Source: Ophiobolus disseminans
Taxonomy: Eukaryota; Ascomycota; Dothideomycetes; Pleosporales; Phaeosphaeriaceae
DNA: 64,000 nt
Assembly (NCBI GenBank): GCA_010093685.1
Contig: MU006219.1
Coordinates: 825,531 to 889,530, forward strand
Reading direction: 5' to 3'
The translations under genes and the position numbers were made by a program. This document shows, one piece after another, positions 33,653 to 43,512 of the stretch (positions within the stretch are counted from its first letter, which is position 1; every line of letters starts with the position of its first letter). Below the pieces are notes generated by a model that worked only from the letters and a program-made list of their open reading frames with translations, was not told the DNA's origin and made no database searches.

Positions 33653-34173
33653 CTACAATCCCCCTAGCCCCACTGCTCCCAGTCCGAGCGCTCCAACTGC
33701 TGCCGCCCCCAACAGCCCTCCGGTAGCATTTCCAATCTGTCCCACAGCGACACCGAACGCCAAACTTGCAATGTCCACGGCGTCGACAGCGATGCCTGCC
33801 CAGATTGCTCTTCTCATCTCTCTACCACTTATTAGCACCGAACCAATAGTTGCTCTTCAATCACTTGCCTTCTCCCTCCATCCCCACTGTCTTTATCCTC
33901 TGCAGTGATGAGCAGCCCACCAAAGACCACGTCCCGAATACCGACCATGCGCACGACTATGGCTTGCTCGGCTGGTACACTGATTCTGAACAGTGCACAC
34001 GTGTAACGAGGTGCGACAAGGCACGCTGCACCTGTGACGACGCGTATGAGCGTCAAGACTTTGACAATCGCTTGGGTCGTTGGAGATATGGGTTGCAGCG
34101 CACGATCACTCGTGAGCTTGGGTGAACTTCCAAGCAAAGGATCATTTGAATCAGCGCGGTCAGAATGAGGCAT
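33653..34173 (-). CDS. Small membrane protein, DUF4267-like
   Basis: Exons 33869-34173 and 33653-33821 on the minus strand give 157 residues if joined over a 47-nt intron with a GC donor (AG then GCAAGT) and a TAG acceptor; a GCTAATA branch site sits 15 nt before the exon. The join reads GDGGRREMRRAIWAGI. Four hydrophobic stretches are visible: IVKVLTLIRVVTGAACLVAP, VVRMVGIRDVVFGGLLI, AIWAGIAVDAVDIASLAFGV and a Gly/Ala/Leu-rich C-terminus. The pattern of a short loop after a Leu/Ala helix, then R-x-x-GIRD, resembles small integral membrane proteins of the DUF4267 type. Function unknown. A GT donor 5 nt or more away would also keep the frame but gives a less natural product. Confidence 0.7.
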
Positions 34174-34657
34174 GTTGATTTGTGTGGTAAAGAGTCAATT
34201 TGAGTCCACTCTCTTGAGAGAAACTGTGAGAATATATGTTTCCTGACGCTCATTGACCTCAGCAACTATTTTGTCCGTTTGAAGATGACGGTCATGCAGC
34301 ACGTTCGTTATGCTCACTTTTAGTTACCTAGGGGTGGTCATACCAGCATGTTGCGGAGCATAATTCACGTCGGTGGGTGTTACTTTGCTTAGGACCGGAG
34401 ACAAAGAATACGATGATCGCCATCAGGATTAGCCCAACTCGACCAATCACCTTCATGAACGCGCAGCTCGTACTTCGCATCGTTGTTCCATCCAGCTGAC
34501 GGAGGGATTATTGCGCCGTCCGCCAACCCCACTTCATCCTAGCAAGCCATACGACCATAACGTTATGCGCTCCTCCGCAGTGTCATATATCATCAGCACT
34601 ACACTACCAAATCAATTAAGCTTCTTCATCTTAACGTGAAGCGCGAACGATCACGAC
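34174..34657. other. Divergent intergenic region
   Basis: Shared upstream region of the membrane protein (minus) and the bZIP gene (plus). No gene recognised. Confidence 0.45.
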
Positions 34658-35817
34658 ATGTCTGCAGCAAGGATTAAGAAAACCAAAACTCCGGATTTCG
34701 TGCCTGGTGAGGGAGACCCGGATCGGAAGAGAGTACTTAATGTACTAGCACAAAGGAGGTACCGTACGTGGTCGATAGATTGTGCGGAATGTTATCAACG
34801 CGTTGACAAGCGAGGCAGGACAGCGGAGACGGGAGAGGATTACAGCGCTAGAAGCACAAGCCAAAGATAAGGTTCAACCCTTCAATGACCAAGCTTTTCT
34901 GCAAGAGAAATCCGCTACCGAGTCAAGAAACACCGAGGTCATATTTCCGGATCGAATTCCAGAGGATGGCTGCATTGTTGACGACGTAGCGGGAAGCCAT
35001 TCACCGTCCACTCTGCCTATGCCTGACTTTGATCATGAGCTACTTGAAATGAGTTTTATGCAAGATTACAGTAAGTTTTTAAACCCCAAATGATATGTGT
35101 GGCATTCACAGTGCAGCCGATGTAGACTATGGAAATCTCCCTACCCCCCTCCCGTCAACACCTCACTCGCCACCGCTTCAACCTCCCATGTCATCAGATG
35201 GCGCACTCTTGCGCATTCCAATTCTCGACGCCCTACATGCTTTTTCCACTGTGGCCTTCGCATTCGGTGTTATGCCACATGTATGGGATCCATCTTACCT
35301 TCACGTTGTGCCGTCTCCGACAGCTGCCGTAGCCGCGCTCCCTAAGAATCTACAGCCAGTCTCTGCGCAATTGACCATCCCACATCACCCAATGCTGGAC
35401 CTGTTGCCTTGGCCAACTGTGAGGGAGAGGCTGATCTGCATGTTTTCAATGCCATCTGCTTTCCGTCCACCGGTAGCTCAAGAAGATGATGGGACCGAAG
35501 ACTGCTGTTACTCCTCGGCAGTAAGCTCCACGAGTCCAAGTCAGGGTTTGGTTGGTGGAGGAGTCAAGCAGAGCAAAGCAATCATGCGACTAACACTTGA
35601 TTTAGAGTGTGTTCAGGGTGGTGAAGGTCTCCGAGTACATAGTAACACAACTTCCTGGAGCGAGGGCAACGAGCTGACTGAAGACGCTTGGGAGATCGGT
35701 GATGAGTTTTATAGAAAGTGGTGGTGGTGTTTGGACCAGAGGATTGTAGAAACGAGTAATCAGAGGAGGAGGGAGAGGGGGTTGCCACGGTTGAAAATGA
35801 CTGCGGAAGGACAATAA
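34658..35817 (+). CDS. bZIP transcription factor with DUF3425 domain
   Basis: Exons 34658-34763, 34819-35070 and 35117-35817 (introns of 55 and 46 nt, phase 1 each) give 352 residues. The basic region, RKRVLNVLAQRRYRQRRRER, is completed only by the first splice; the N-x-x-AQ-x-R signature is present. It is followed by a very short leucine-poor zipper. A Pro/Ser linker follows. The C-terminal half is the DUF3425 region found behind fungal bZIPs: IPILDALHAFSTVAFAFGV, HPMLDLLPWPTVRERLI and DAWEIGDEFYRKWWWCLD. A nuclear DNA-binding regulator is the expected role; targets are unknown. The first intron cuts the basic region, a common position. Confidence 0.9.
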
Positions 35818-37138
35818 GCAGTTGATAAAGGCAAAAAGGTGGCACGCATGTAGCGACGTAGAAGTTTGGGTGTTTTAGCAGTGTTTGAAAGGAGCTTGCG
35901 GAATTATTCTTGCTGCTAGGACTGGTCCCGGCGTTGAGATCGATGATAGGAGACTTTGTAGCTTGCTCATTACCGACACTGACGCAATTCGCAGTTGATT
36001 TGTTCTCTTGACTCTCCTTTCAGGGCGAGCTCCAGGCTCGATTCCTTTCGCCTTATGATGATACAGGCCTATTTTTGTCAATGTCTGACAAACTCATTTA
36101 GGCGTCAGAACTTTTAGTGACTGAGTGGGAAGCGAATGTACCATGATCGTTGGCGCTTTGACCTGAAGGGTCGTTCAGTTCATATCCAAGTACGATCTGC
36201 ACGAGACCTTCGATCTCGCCCGGTCTCGGTTCAGCCCTACCTACCTACTGCCCAGGTATGTTTTGACATGAACCGCACCTGGACCGTGATCGTGATCAGG
36301 GGTGCAAGGCCACCCACAAGAGACGGGATTGATGACACGGCGCCTCGCTGAAGACATCAAATCGGCCCGAGATCTAGCGTGTTGAGCTACTTCGCGGGAC
36401 GCGGAACAGCGCACCGACGACGCCAAAAGATGGCGGCGATTAACACGCGAAAACGAGCGAATTACATGGCGTATCTAGGCATACTACCCCTGTCTGATCG
36501 TTTAGAAACCTTCGGTAGGATATTTCCTGGGCAGCCTCACACGCGCACGGCCTGCGACGGTTCAAACGCTGGGAACGATAGAGCACAGCATGAATCGCGT
36601 TTGCCCAAGTCTCGAGCTCGATGGCGCACCCTCCAAACCTTATGGCTCCAGGGGTGTGGGGAAATTCGTGCGACTCTGGCAACGCTCTGTATTGACACTC
36701 CCGAGGTCAAGTCGTGTTACGATGTCACCTACAAGCTCGAGGTGTTCAGGCCTTCCAACACTCCAGGTTACCTACGTACCTGGGTAGCTATGAGCAACGA
36801 AATATCCATTCTCTCTGGACATAGAAATCAAACCCTTAGAACAAGCATATCACCTTACGCAAAGAGAGTCTTGAATAAGGTTTTAAGAAAAGCAGATTGT
36901 CCCAGCCTCGCATGCCCCACTGTACACCCATGACTTGCTTGTATTGATCACCTGGGCATGTCTCTCATTGGTGAACGCCGACGCTTGCTCGGAACGTTCC
37001 CGTGCTAGTGGCCATTCCTCATAATCCATATATCCCAGGACTCCAATGATCAGATTGTGTGGGTCGGATTACCGGGATTGTACTTCATACTTCTGGCACT
37101 ATAGTGTCATTCTGACAGTATCAGATTCTACCACCACG
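35818..37138. other. 1.3 kb intergenic region
   Basis: The longest frame (36430-36933, 167 codons) lacks any family signature and has unremarkable composition, so it is not called. Nothing else recognised. An in-frame ATG for the next gene also lies at 37046. Confidence 0.4.
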
Positions 37139-38618
37139 ATGGTGTCTTCACACAACTCTCGAAGTCGCCAGGCCGTTGAGGTCTCAACAGCATTTACAGT
37201 TCTTGCCGCCATTATAGTAACGTTGCGCCTTTACACTCGCTTCTTTCTTGTCCGGTCTCCAGGCATCGAGGACTATGGCATTGTCTGTGCAATGGTAATA
37301 TCACTCTAAATCATGTTTGACTGTACTAAGATGTTGTTAGGTATGCTCTATCGGGTTGACGATTTGTATCGTGTTCCGTACGTATGCATTCTGAATCTTA
37401 CGATACCGTCGCTTACAATGAACAGAAGCGAAATGGGGCATGGGGCATCACATCAATGAGCTCGAAGAGGAGGTCATGCAAAAGTCACTAAAGGTGCACC
37501 TGCAAAGCCCATATCAAGACTCGTCTAATCGATAACATTCAGGCTTTCTGGGCTTCCTTGATCGTATACAATCTATCACTGGGCCTGACAAAGAGCTCTA
37601 TGCTCCTCCAATACCGCCGAGTCTTTACCACCAAGAACTTCCAAAACACATGCTGGATCTCCTTGGCTATTGTGATTATCTACACGATCGGCACAGTCGC
37701 TAGCAGTATCTTTTCCTGTGTCCCAATCAAAACATTCTGGACAAGAGACCCTAGCGCCAAATGTTTGAACCAGTCTGCAATGTGGTTGTAAGTTATGATC
37801 TGCGTCACAACTTAGCGCACAAGCTAAAGATGGTGTAGCACGAACGCAGCTTGGAATATCATTACCGATTTTGCTCTTATTATCCTACCCATACCCATAA
37901 TCCGGAGCTTGAACCTCGGACGTAAACAGAAGATAGCTTTGATTTCCATCTTTGCTGTTGGTGGCTTGTAAGTGCAACGCCACTTCTCAACTTCCCCAGG
38001 GCCCACGAGGATAACTGACACGGCTGCACTGTCGCGCATGTGTGAGTTTGTGTATTCAAACATGGAACATCATCCACGCATAGCAATCGATGTCACCTCG
38101 CGGCTCTTCGTTCCTCGTATCGCAGCTAATAGTGATATCGGTATAGCGTTTGCATTGTTTCAATTCTACGCCTACACACCCTAGTTGCCATCTCCAACTC
38201 CAAAGATCCAACCTACGACAACCCACCAGCAGCGACTTGGAGCTCCGTCGAGGCAAACGTGGGCATCATTTGTGCATGCCTGCCCCTCCTGCGTCCACTC
38301 GTGACTCGCGTCTTTCCCCGCGCCTTCACATCTCGAAATCGAAGAAGCACTATCGGACCCAGGCAATATGCTACCATAGGTCGCACTATTAGGGGTCCTC
38401 GATCACGGAGTACCAAAGCAATGCAATTGACGGGATATTCGCTCAGCGACGATGCGAGACACGACATACAAGTTGTTACGGACATACAGGTGCAAGTTGA
38501 GGATCACAAGGGAGATAAAGGTGGGAGGAAAACGCCTGCTGAGCATAGAGGGTGGGAAGATCGAGAACATGCGAAAGCCGATTCTAGCACCGAAACACTG
38601 GTCAAGGAGATGGCATAA
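37139..38618 (+). CDS. Fungal rhodopsin-like (PTH11-type) membrane protein
   Basis: Six exons: 37139-37294, 37341-37377, 37426-37493, 37543-37787, 37839-37967 and 38147-38618, giving 368 residues. Introns are 46-51 nt except the last (179 nt). Seven hydrophobic helices can be placed, starting STAFTVLAAIIVTLRLYTRF. Family landmarks of the fungal rhodopsin domain are present: GIEDYG after helix 1, KWGMGHH, Y-NLSLGLTKSSMLLQYRRVF, CVPIKTFW, NIITDFALIILPIPIIRSL and CIVSILRL, followed by EANVGIICACLPLLRPL. There is no CFEM domain. The hydrophilic tail is rich in charged residues. The usual proposal for the family is a plasma-membrane receptor or sensor; no ligand can be named. An upstream in-frame ATG at 37046 would add 31 residues. 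Confidence 0.9.
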
Positions 38619-39149
38619 GTTGAGCTACTTGCGCTAAGTTAGACCCCCTTTCCTCCTAATACGTACTTTTGCAACTAGAGTGTAATCTCCATTCCATGAC
38701 TTCTCTATGCTCGAAGCCATTCCACGTGGATGTGCTGCACATTCTGTTTCAGTACCAGACATTGCGCCAGCCGATAAAGGCGATTTTTGGACGGTCAAAT
38801 GAGTCTATTCCTTCGCCTTTTGTGGGTCTACACCCTTTTCATAGTTCCAAAGTTCTTATCATTCTCAGCACTATGGTAATAAGCCTTCCGGTTCTTATCT
38901 CCATTCTCGTTATTCAGTCATGTGAATATCAATTGGGCAACTCACAAAAGGTCCGCACTAAATCTACACCTGTTCTTTCATTCATTCCCCTTCGCAGCCT
39001 CGGCGTTTGCAGCGGGTGGGCCTTTCTTCTCACTCGAACCCTCGAACTATTTCTTCTCACCAGCAATGCCTTCGCCAGACCTTCAACCTTCCCCACATCT
39101 CAACTCTTCTACCTAGATCAGACGAGACAGAGCACACCCACTTCTCAAC
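38619..39149. other. Intergenic region
   Basis: No gene recognised; T/C-rich segments from about 38950 to 39110 fit a leader of the next gene. Confidence 0.45.
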
Positions 39150-40607
39150 ATGCTTGCGCAATTGCTCTTAGTTGCGCTCATGCAACGCGCAACCACGGTC
39201 TATGCGCCTACCCCTGAGATCGCCCGGAGACGAAAAGATTCTGCTGTCGACGTCGGAGAACTGTCTAAGCAGAATTCGTGTCGCACATGGCAATTCGTTC
39301 CGTCTGAGCAGCGCCGTGCGAAGGCTGGTGCGGCGCATCGTCGGAAGATGTGCTATCATCTTTCCCTCTTGCAGGTCGCTACAGGCTCCTACAATACTTA
39401 CACATCCTTCGAACACGCCGACCAGACCACTGACGCCACCGATATCTTCAACGGTGAGAGCACAGAAACCGCTCTTGTCGTACATCCTGTCTTTGGCCGC
39501 CGACATGAGCTAGTCGATTGCATGACTGCGGAGCACCTCGGTGCAGCATCGAAGGACGTCACAATCGCTGAGACGTACGCGGATATCTCTCGCCCAATCT
39601 CTCCCCCCCAGTCTCCTCTCTACAAAGCAGCAGCACACACTCCTTTAGTCCAGTCCAGCCCAGGACGCTTTCTCACATTCTTTCCACCCAACTACGAGCT
39701 CTCTACCCATGATGTCGCCATCCTCTCAACCGACGAGAAGGATTTTACCAGCCTCATGAGCCATCTCGAACCCTCCGACGCAGCCCTTGTCAGTGTGGTC
39801 GACTTCGGTTGCTCCCTAAACACGGTGTTCCAGGAAGACCCTCACGCTCAAGTCGCTGAGTATATTCGCTTTCCCCTAGAGTTCTACCGCGCCATCGAAA
39901 CCGGGAAGGATGAGTACTTCATCGACGGATTCGACCCCTCTTCCCTCGTCAACGGCGCATTGAAATCCCACACCTGCGAAGCTGCCTTCATGGACGAGCT
40001 CCCCGTCGAGCTACAAGGCCTCTTCATCACATATCTGCAGCATCTCACCAGCCACTGGTGCCGCAACATTGCGCGCCAGCCACACAAGGCTGAGCTCCGT
40101 ATGCGACGCACCGAAGCCGAGTTTGAAGATGCCCGGTTCCTGTGGGCACTGCTCTTGCGCGAAGAACCCGACTCACCCGTTCCGTTTGGACAGAATCCTA
40201 TGGTTGCGGAGTACTGGGCACGTCGAGATCTGGACTACCGTCGTATGAAGGAGGAGTACTTCTACAAGCAGGCCAAGCATGCGCATAAGCAGGCGGGCGA
40301 GTGGCTGTCTATCGAGGAAGAGGAGGAGGTGAACCTTTACCGATACTTCCACTTCGATGAGCCGCTCAGCGAGCCTTGGGAGTTTGACATTCCCGAGATG
40401 CAGGAACTGCCTGTTGAGTTTACGGATAAACACCCTGTTGTTGTTGGCAAGAAGGCCTTCACTCGTGCATACGAGGCTTGGGAGCCGGAGGTGGTGAGTG
40501 GTGAGGAGAAGTTCCCGGATTGCCCCGAGGGCGACGCGGCGAGGGAGTGTTTGGAGAATTATCAGTGCGAAGATTATCCGCCTGAGTTTCTGGAGTGGAA
40601 GAGGTAA
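39150..40607 (+). CDS. Unknown protein, acidic C-terminus
   Basis: A single frame gives 485 residues from the ATG at 39150. I do not recognise a domain. The start MLAQLLLVALMQRATTVYA looks like a signal peptide. However, a strong polypyrimidine-AG (CTTTCCCTCTTGCAG) at about 39360-39375 suggests that the first part may be leader or intron, with MCYHLSLLQ or a spliced start instead. The better conserved-looking part is residues 190-420, with DAALVSVVDFGC, a helical LPVELQGLFITYLQHLTSHWC and EFEDARFLWALLLREEPDSPVPFGQNP. A Tyr/Glu-rich stretch follows. The long open frame with biased codon use supports a gene; the 5' end is uncertain. Confidence 0.65.
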   Translation: MLAQLLLVALMQRATTVYAPTPEIARRRKDSAVDVGELSKQNSCRTWQFVPSEQRRAKAGAAHRRKMCYHLSLLQVATGSYNTYTSFEHADQTTDATDIFNGESTETALVVHPVFGRRHELVDCMTAEHLGAASKDVTIAETYADISRPISPPQSPLYKAAAHTPLVQSSPGRFLTFFPPNYELSTHDVAILSTDEKDFTSLMSHLEPSDAALVSVVDFGCSLNTVFQEDPHAQVAEYIRFPLEFYRAIETGKDEYFIDGFDPSSLVNGALKSHTCEAAFMDELPVELQGLFITYLQHLTSHWCRNIARQPHKAELRMRRTEAEFEDARFLWALLLREEPDSPVPFGQNPMVAEYWARRDLDYRRMKEEYFYKQAKHAHKQAGEWLSIEEEEEVNLYRYFHFDEPLSEPWEFDIPEMQELPVEFTDKHPVVVGKKAFTRAYEAWEPEVVSGEEKFPDCPEGDAARECLENYQCEDYPPEFLEWKR

Positions 40608-40933
40608 CAGGAGTCCGAGTAGAAGAGGAACACGACTCTGAAGAACAAGTTTGTGAGTATAGTTAGTTGGCTTAGTGTTGGACCCTTGGGGTGTCGCGTT
40701 ATAGGTCTTGCATTCTTTTTTCTTCGTCAGTTTTCTCAAGCTTACGGTCAAGCTTGCAATTCGTTGCATCTAGCATTAGAAAGGAATGACGTTCTCGGGC
40801 TGCCTGTAATATGGTTCCTTCTCCAGATTGTTCGCCCATGTTTCATACCAAGTATCTCTACTGCTCCATTCGAATAATATTTGCCAATTTTGAGACGAGA
40901 GATATCCAAATGTCGAAATGGCCATCAAGCCTC
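40608..40933. other. Convergent intergenic region
   Basis: 3' flanks of two convergent genes; nothing recognised. Confidence 0.4.
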
Positions 40934-42621
40934 CTAAATACTCATCTGTCCTACATTTTTATGCCCCACAACCTCGAGTAACTCCTCAAAATCCATGCGT
41001 ATATCTCCTGCCAGGAAGCTCAACACCGTTCCGGCAAGAGCACGCGCCATTTCCACAGGGCTCATACTAACTGCGCGATCAAGCTGCCAAAAGCCCCAGA
41101 ATAATGACATCGCAGCAAGCAAGGCTAGAAGCATAGTACCGATTGCGACCCACAATGTACCGTAACGTGCCTCATAGATCATGACTGATCTTGTGCATGT
41201 GTGCATCGAGACTGCACCGGTTTCATTACCTGCACTTACATCAACAATACAACCAAACAAACAACTGCTGTAACGATGAACTGACCAAGAGCCGAAGTGA
41301 CGGCTAATCTGAACATGACTTTGTGCATCTTCCAAAGCACATCTTCTGTCGCATTTCGCCATCGCAGCGCGCAAAAACGGTTCTTTGCTTCTTCAAAAGT
41401 GGGGAAGTCGGCGTGTTGTCGACACACAGTACCATATGGCTCCCATGCAAACTGGCCGCCTGGAGTGTTTGGCTGCATGCTTGTAGCGTTGCCTTCAAGG
41501 TAGTAGTGAGGAAAATAATTGAGGGCTGAAAGCGCACTGGCTGGGTTACCATTGATGGTGTCGTCGCTGACTGATGGTGTGATTTCAACAACGCGAGGAT
41601 ACCGCGTAGTGTCGAGTTGCACTGCATACCCTTGCTGGATGGTGTCGTACGCAACAGTGGCTAGTTGCATGGAGCAGTGTTGTATGGCGATAGTGGCGCG
41701 GCATTGTTGATCCGCCTCGCTCATGTAAGAGAGTTGCATGTCGAGCAGGGGTCGGTGGTCGGCACTGAATGTACGAGAAAATGTAAGGTCGAAGAGAATT
41801 GCGCCATTGCTGGTTGCAAGGGTGAGGTCGATGTTTTGTACTGAAGAGTTGCAATTGATGGCGATACCGGCACCGTTTAATGATCCAGTACAGAGTCCCT
41901 CGCAGATACTAGGCGCTTCGATGGTGATGTTAGCGTCCCAGACCTTGAGTACATCGTCGAGGTCCCCAGAAGCAAAGAGGCCAGTCGGTGCTGTACTGTC
42001 CACCTCACCAACCCAACCCTGCTTGATGGAACTCGGAAGTGCCCAGTCTTGCATGTGATTATCGATGCGTTCCGAGATAACAGGCTTCATTGATCGTTGG
42101 AGAAGTGTGTTGTCCCACAGTCCAACGGCTGTGGCCAGCAAAAGGACCACCACAACTTTGCGCGCGTCACGCCCAAGACGCGGGTACACCTGAGCGTCTT
42201 TAGAACCATTCCACTCATAAATACAATGCAAATTGAAGAGATCAGTTCCTTGCGTAAAGCGCGACACCACGCAATCGTGATTCCATTGACGACGAAACCA
42301 GTCAAGCAGGTGTGGAACATCGATTGGAGCAAACCCATCAAGACGGGAAGGGACACGAGGAATTCAGCTGCCTACGGTGCGATCTTCTGATATATAGACT
42401 ATGACCACTAGTCCGGCGAGACAAGAGAAACACACCAGGGCCAGTATCATCGATACCTTTGGCACAGCCGAAGTTTTTCGATGGGGACGAGCGAGCGAAA
42501 ATACATCTTTCCCCGAGACTTGGACATACTCCGTTGTCGTGACGGACGATTTGGGTTCGAAAATAGACATGATAGCAAAGAATTGACGTCTTAGGATTGA
42601 GAACGACATGGGGAAGTCCAT
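40934..42621 (-). pseudogene. DUF3176-like membrane protein with apparent frameshifts
   Basis: The gene reads from ATG 42621 to 41240, then a 50-nt GTAAGT..AAG intron, then 41189-40934. The first frame encodes a short cytosolic arm and a membrane helix (MILALVCFSCLAGLVVIVY). It meets TGA at about 42366. The sequence that fits next (FLVSLPVLMGLLQSMFHTC…ITIAWCRALRK) is in the +1 frame until about 42250. The original frame then resumes with GTDLFNLHCIYEWN and runs through a large extracellular domain with several N-x-S/T sites. It ends with helices including FIVTAVVCLVVLL and LWVAIGTMLLALLAAM. Two compensating 1-nt changes are the simplest reading; unrecognised splicing or sequencing error could also explain it. 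The helix-W-x-RAL-x-GT-x-LH pattern resembles fungal DUF3176-type proteins of unknown function. Confidence 0.6.
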
Positions 42622-43512
42622 AGATAAATGCTATGGTCTGAACAAATGTGCGCTATGACCCTAGTTTGTGCAATGTTATTGTACTCAGTGCTTCTCTCCT
42701 GTGTACAATGCGAGTGATCACACACCTTTTGACCGACAATGATGAATCGACCAGTTCAGATTAGACGCATGCTTCGTTGACTGTACCATGTCTCACCGGT
42801 CCTTGTTGAGCAGGTAGGACGCAAGAGGTGCTACGGACCATGAGTCGAGCCATTGATTATGACACCTATAGTCAGATGTTGACTTCGTATGCTATATCTC
42901 TTCATACGTTTATTCAGCAGGGCTGTGTTTTGATTGGTGTAGCACCATCTCCGTTGCATTAGTCATGCGTGCCATTAAGCTTTTGACAAGGGACTTTTAC
43001 CTTAGACTGCGATAGATGCTGATCTCAACATGTTCTCACCAAGTTAAATCGCTTTTGGGCGAGAGGGTGCGGATTGAGTTATGGCCGCTGCTGTTGTTGC
43101 TGCTATTGTTAATCTCCTGTGCCCTTTGAGAGCGACTGACCGGCCAAGGGAACGTTACGTCGGAGTACACGGCATGAAAAGCTGGCCACGTTAAGTGATA
43201 CTTCTCTCAATCTAGCCTATGAAAAGCCCTCGGCGCTCTGAAAGAGGTGACGTCAGCTATAGATCTTCACATAGCAATTCGCGAAAGTCGGATTCTGTGC
43301 GGACAGCATTAGGAAGAGGAGCCACAGCACCCGAGCATTAGGTTGAAGCAAGGAAGGATAAAGAGACCCATAACGATGCTTAACGATCATTTGCATTACC
43401 TTTGCCGTTGAAATGCAGGAATAACCTCGATAGCTGAGCTACATAAGAGCTTGTACATTATCTTTCTTCCTTTGAACCTTCTGCCTCACATGTCGTAACC
43501 ACAACCACGACC
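42622..43512. other. Intergenic region
   Basis: About 890 bp upstream of the DUF3176-like gene and downstream of the Zn2Cys6 gene. No frame or repeat recognised. Confidence 0.45.

Noticed and set aside
36430..36933. 167-codon plus-strand frame in the gap before the rhodopsin-like gene
   Set aside because: No recognisable domain and no splice partner; left unannotated, though a lineage-specific gene is possible.
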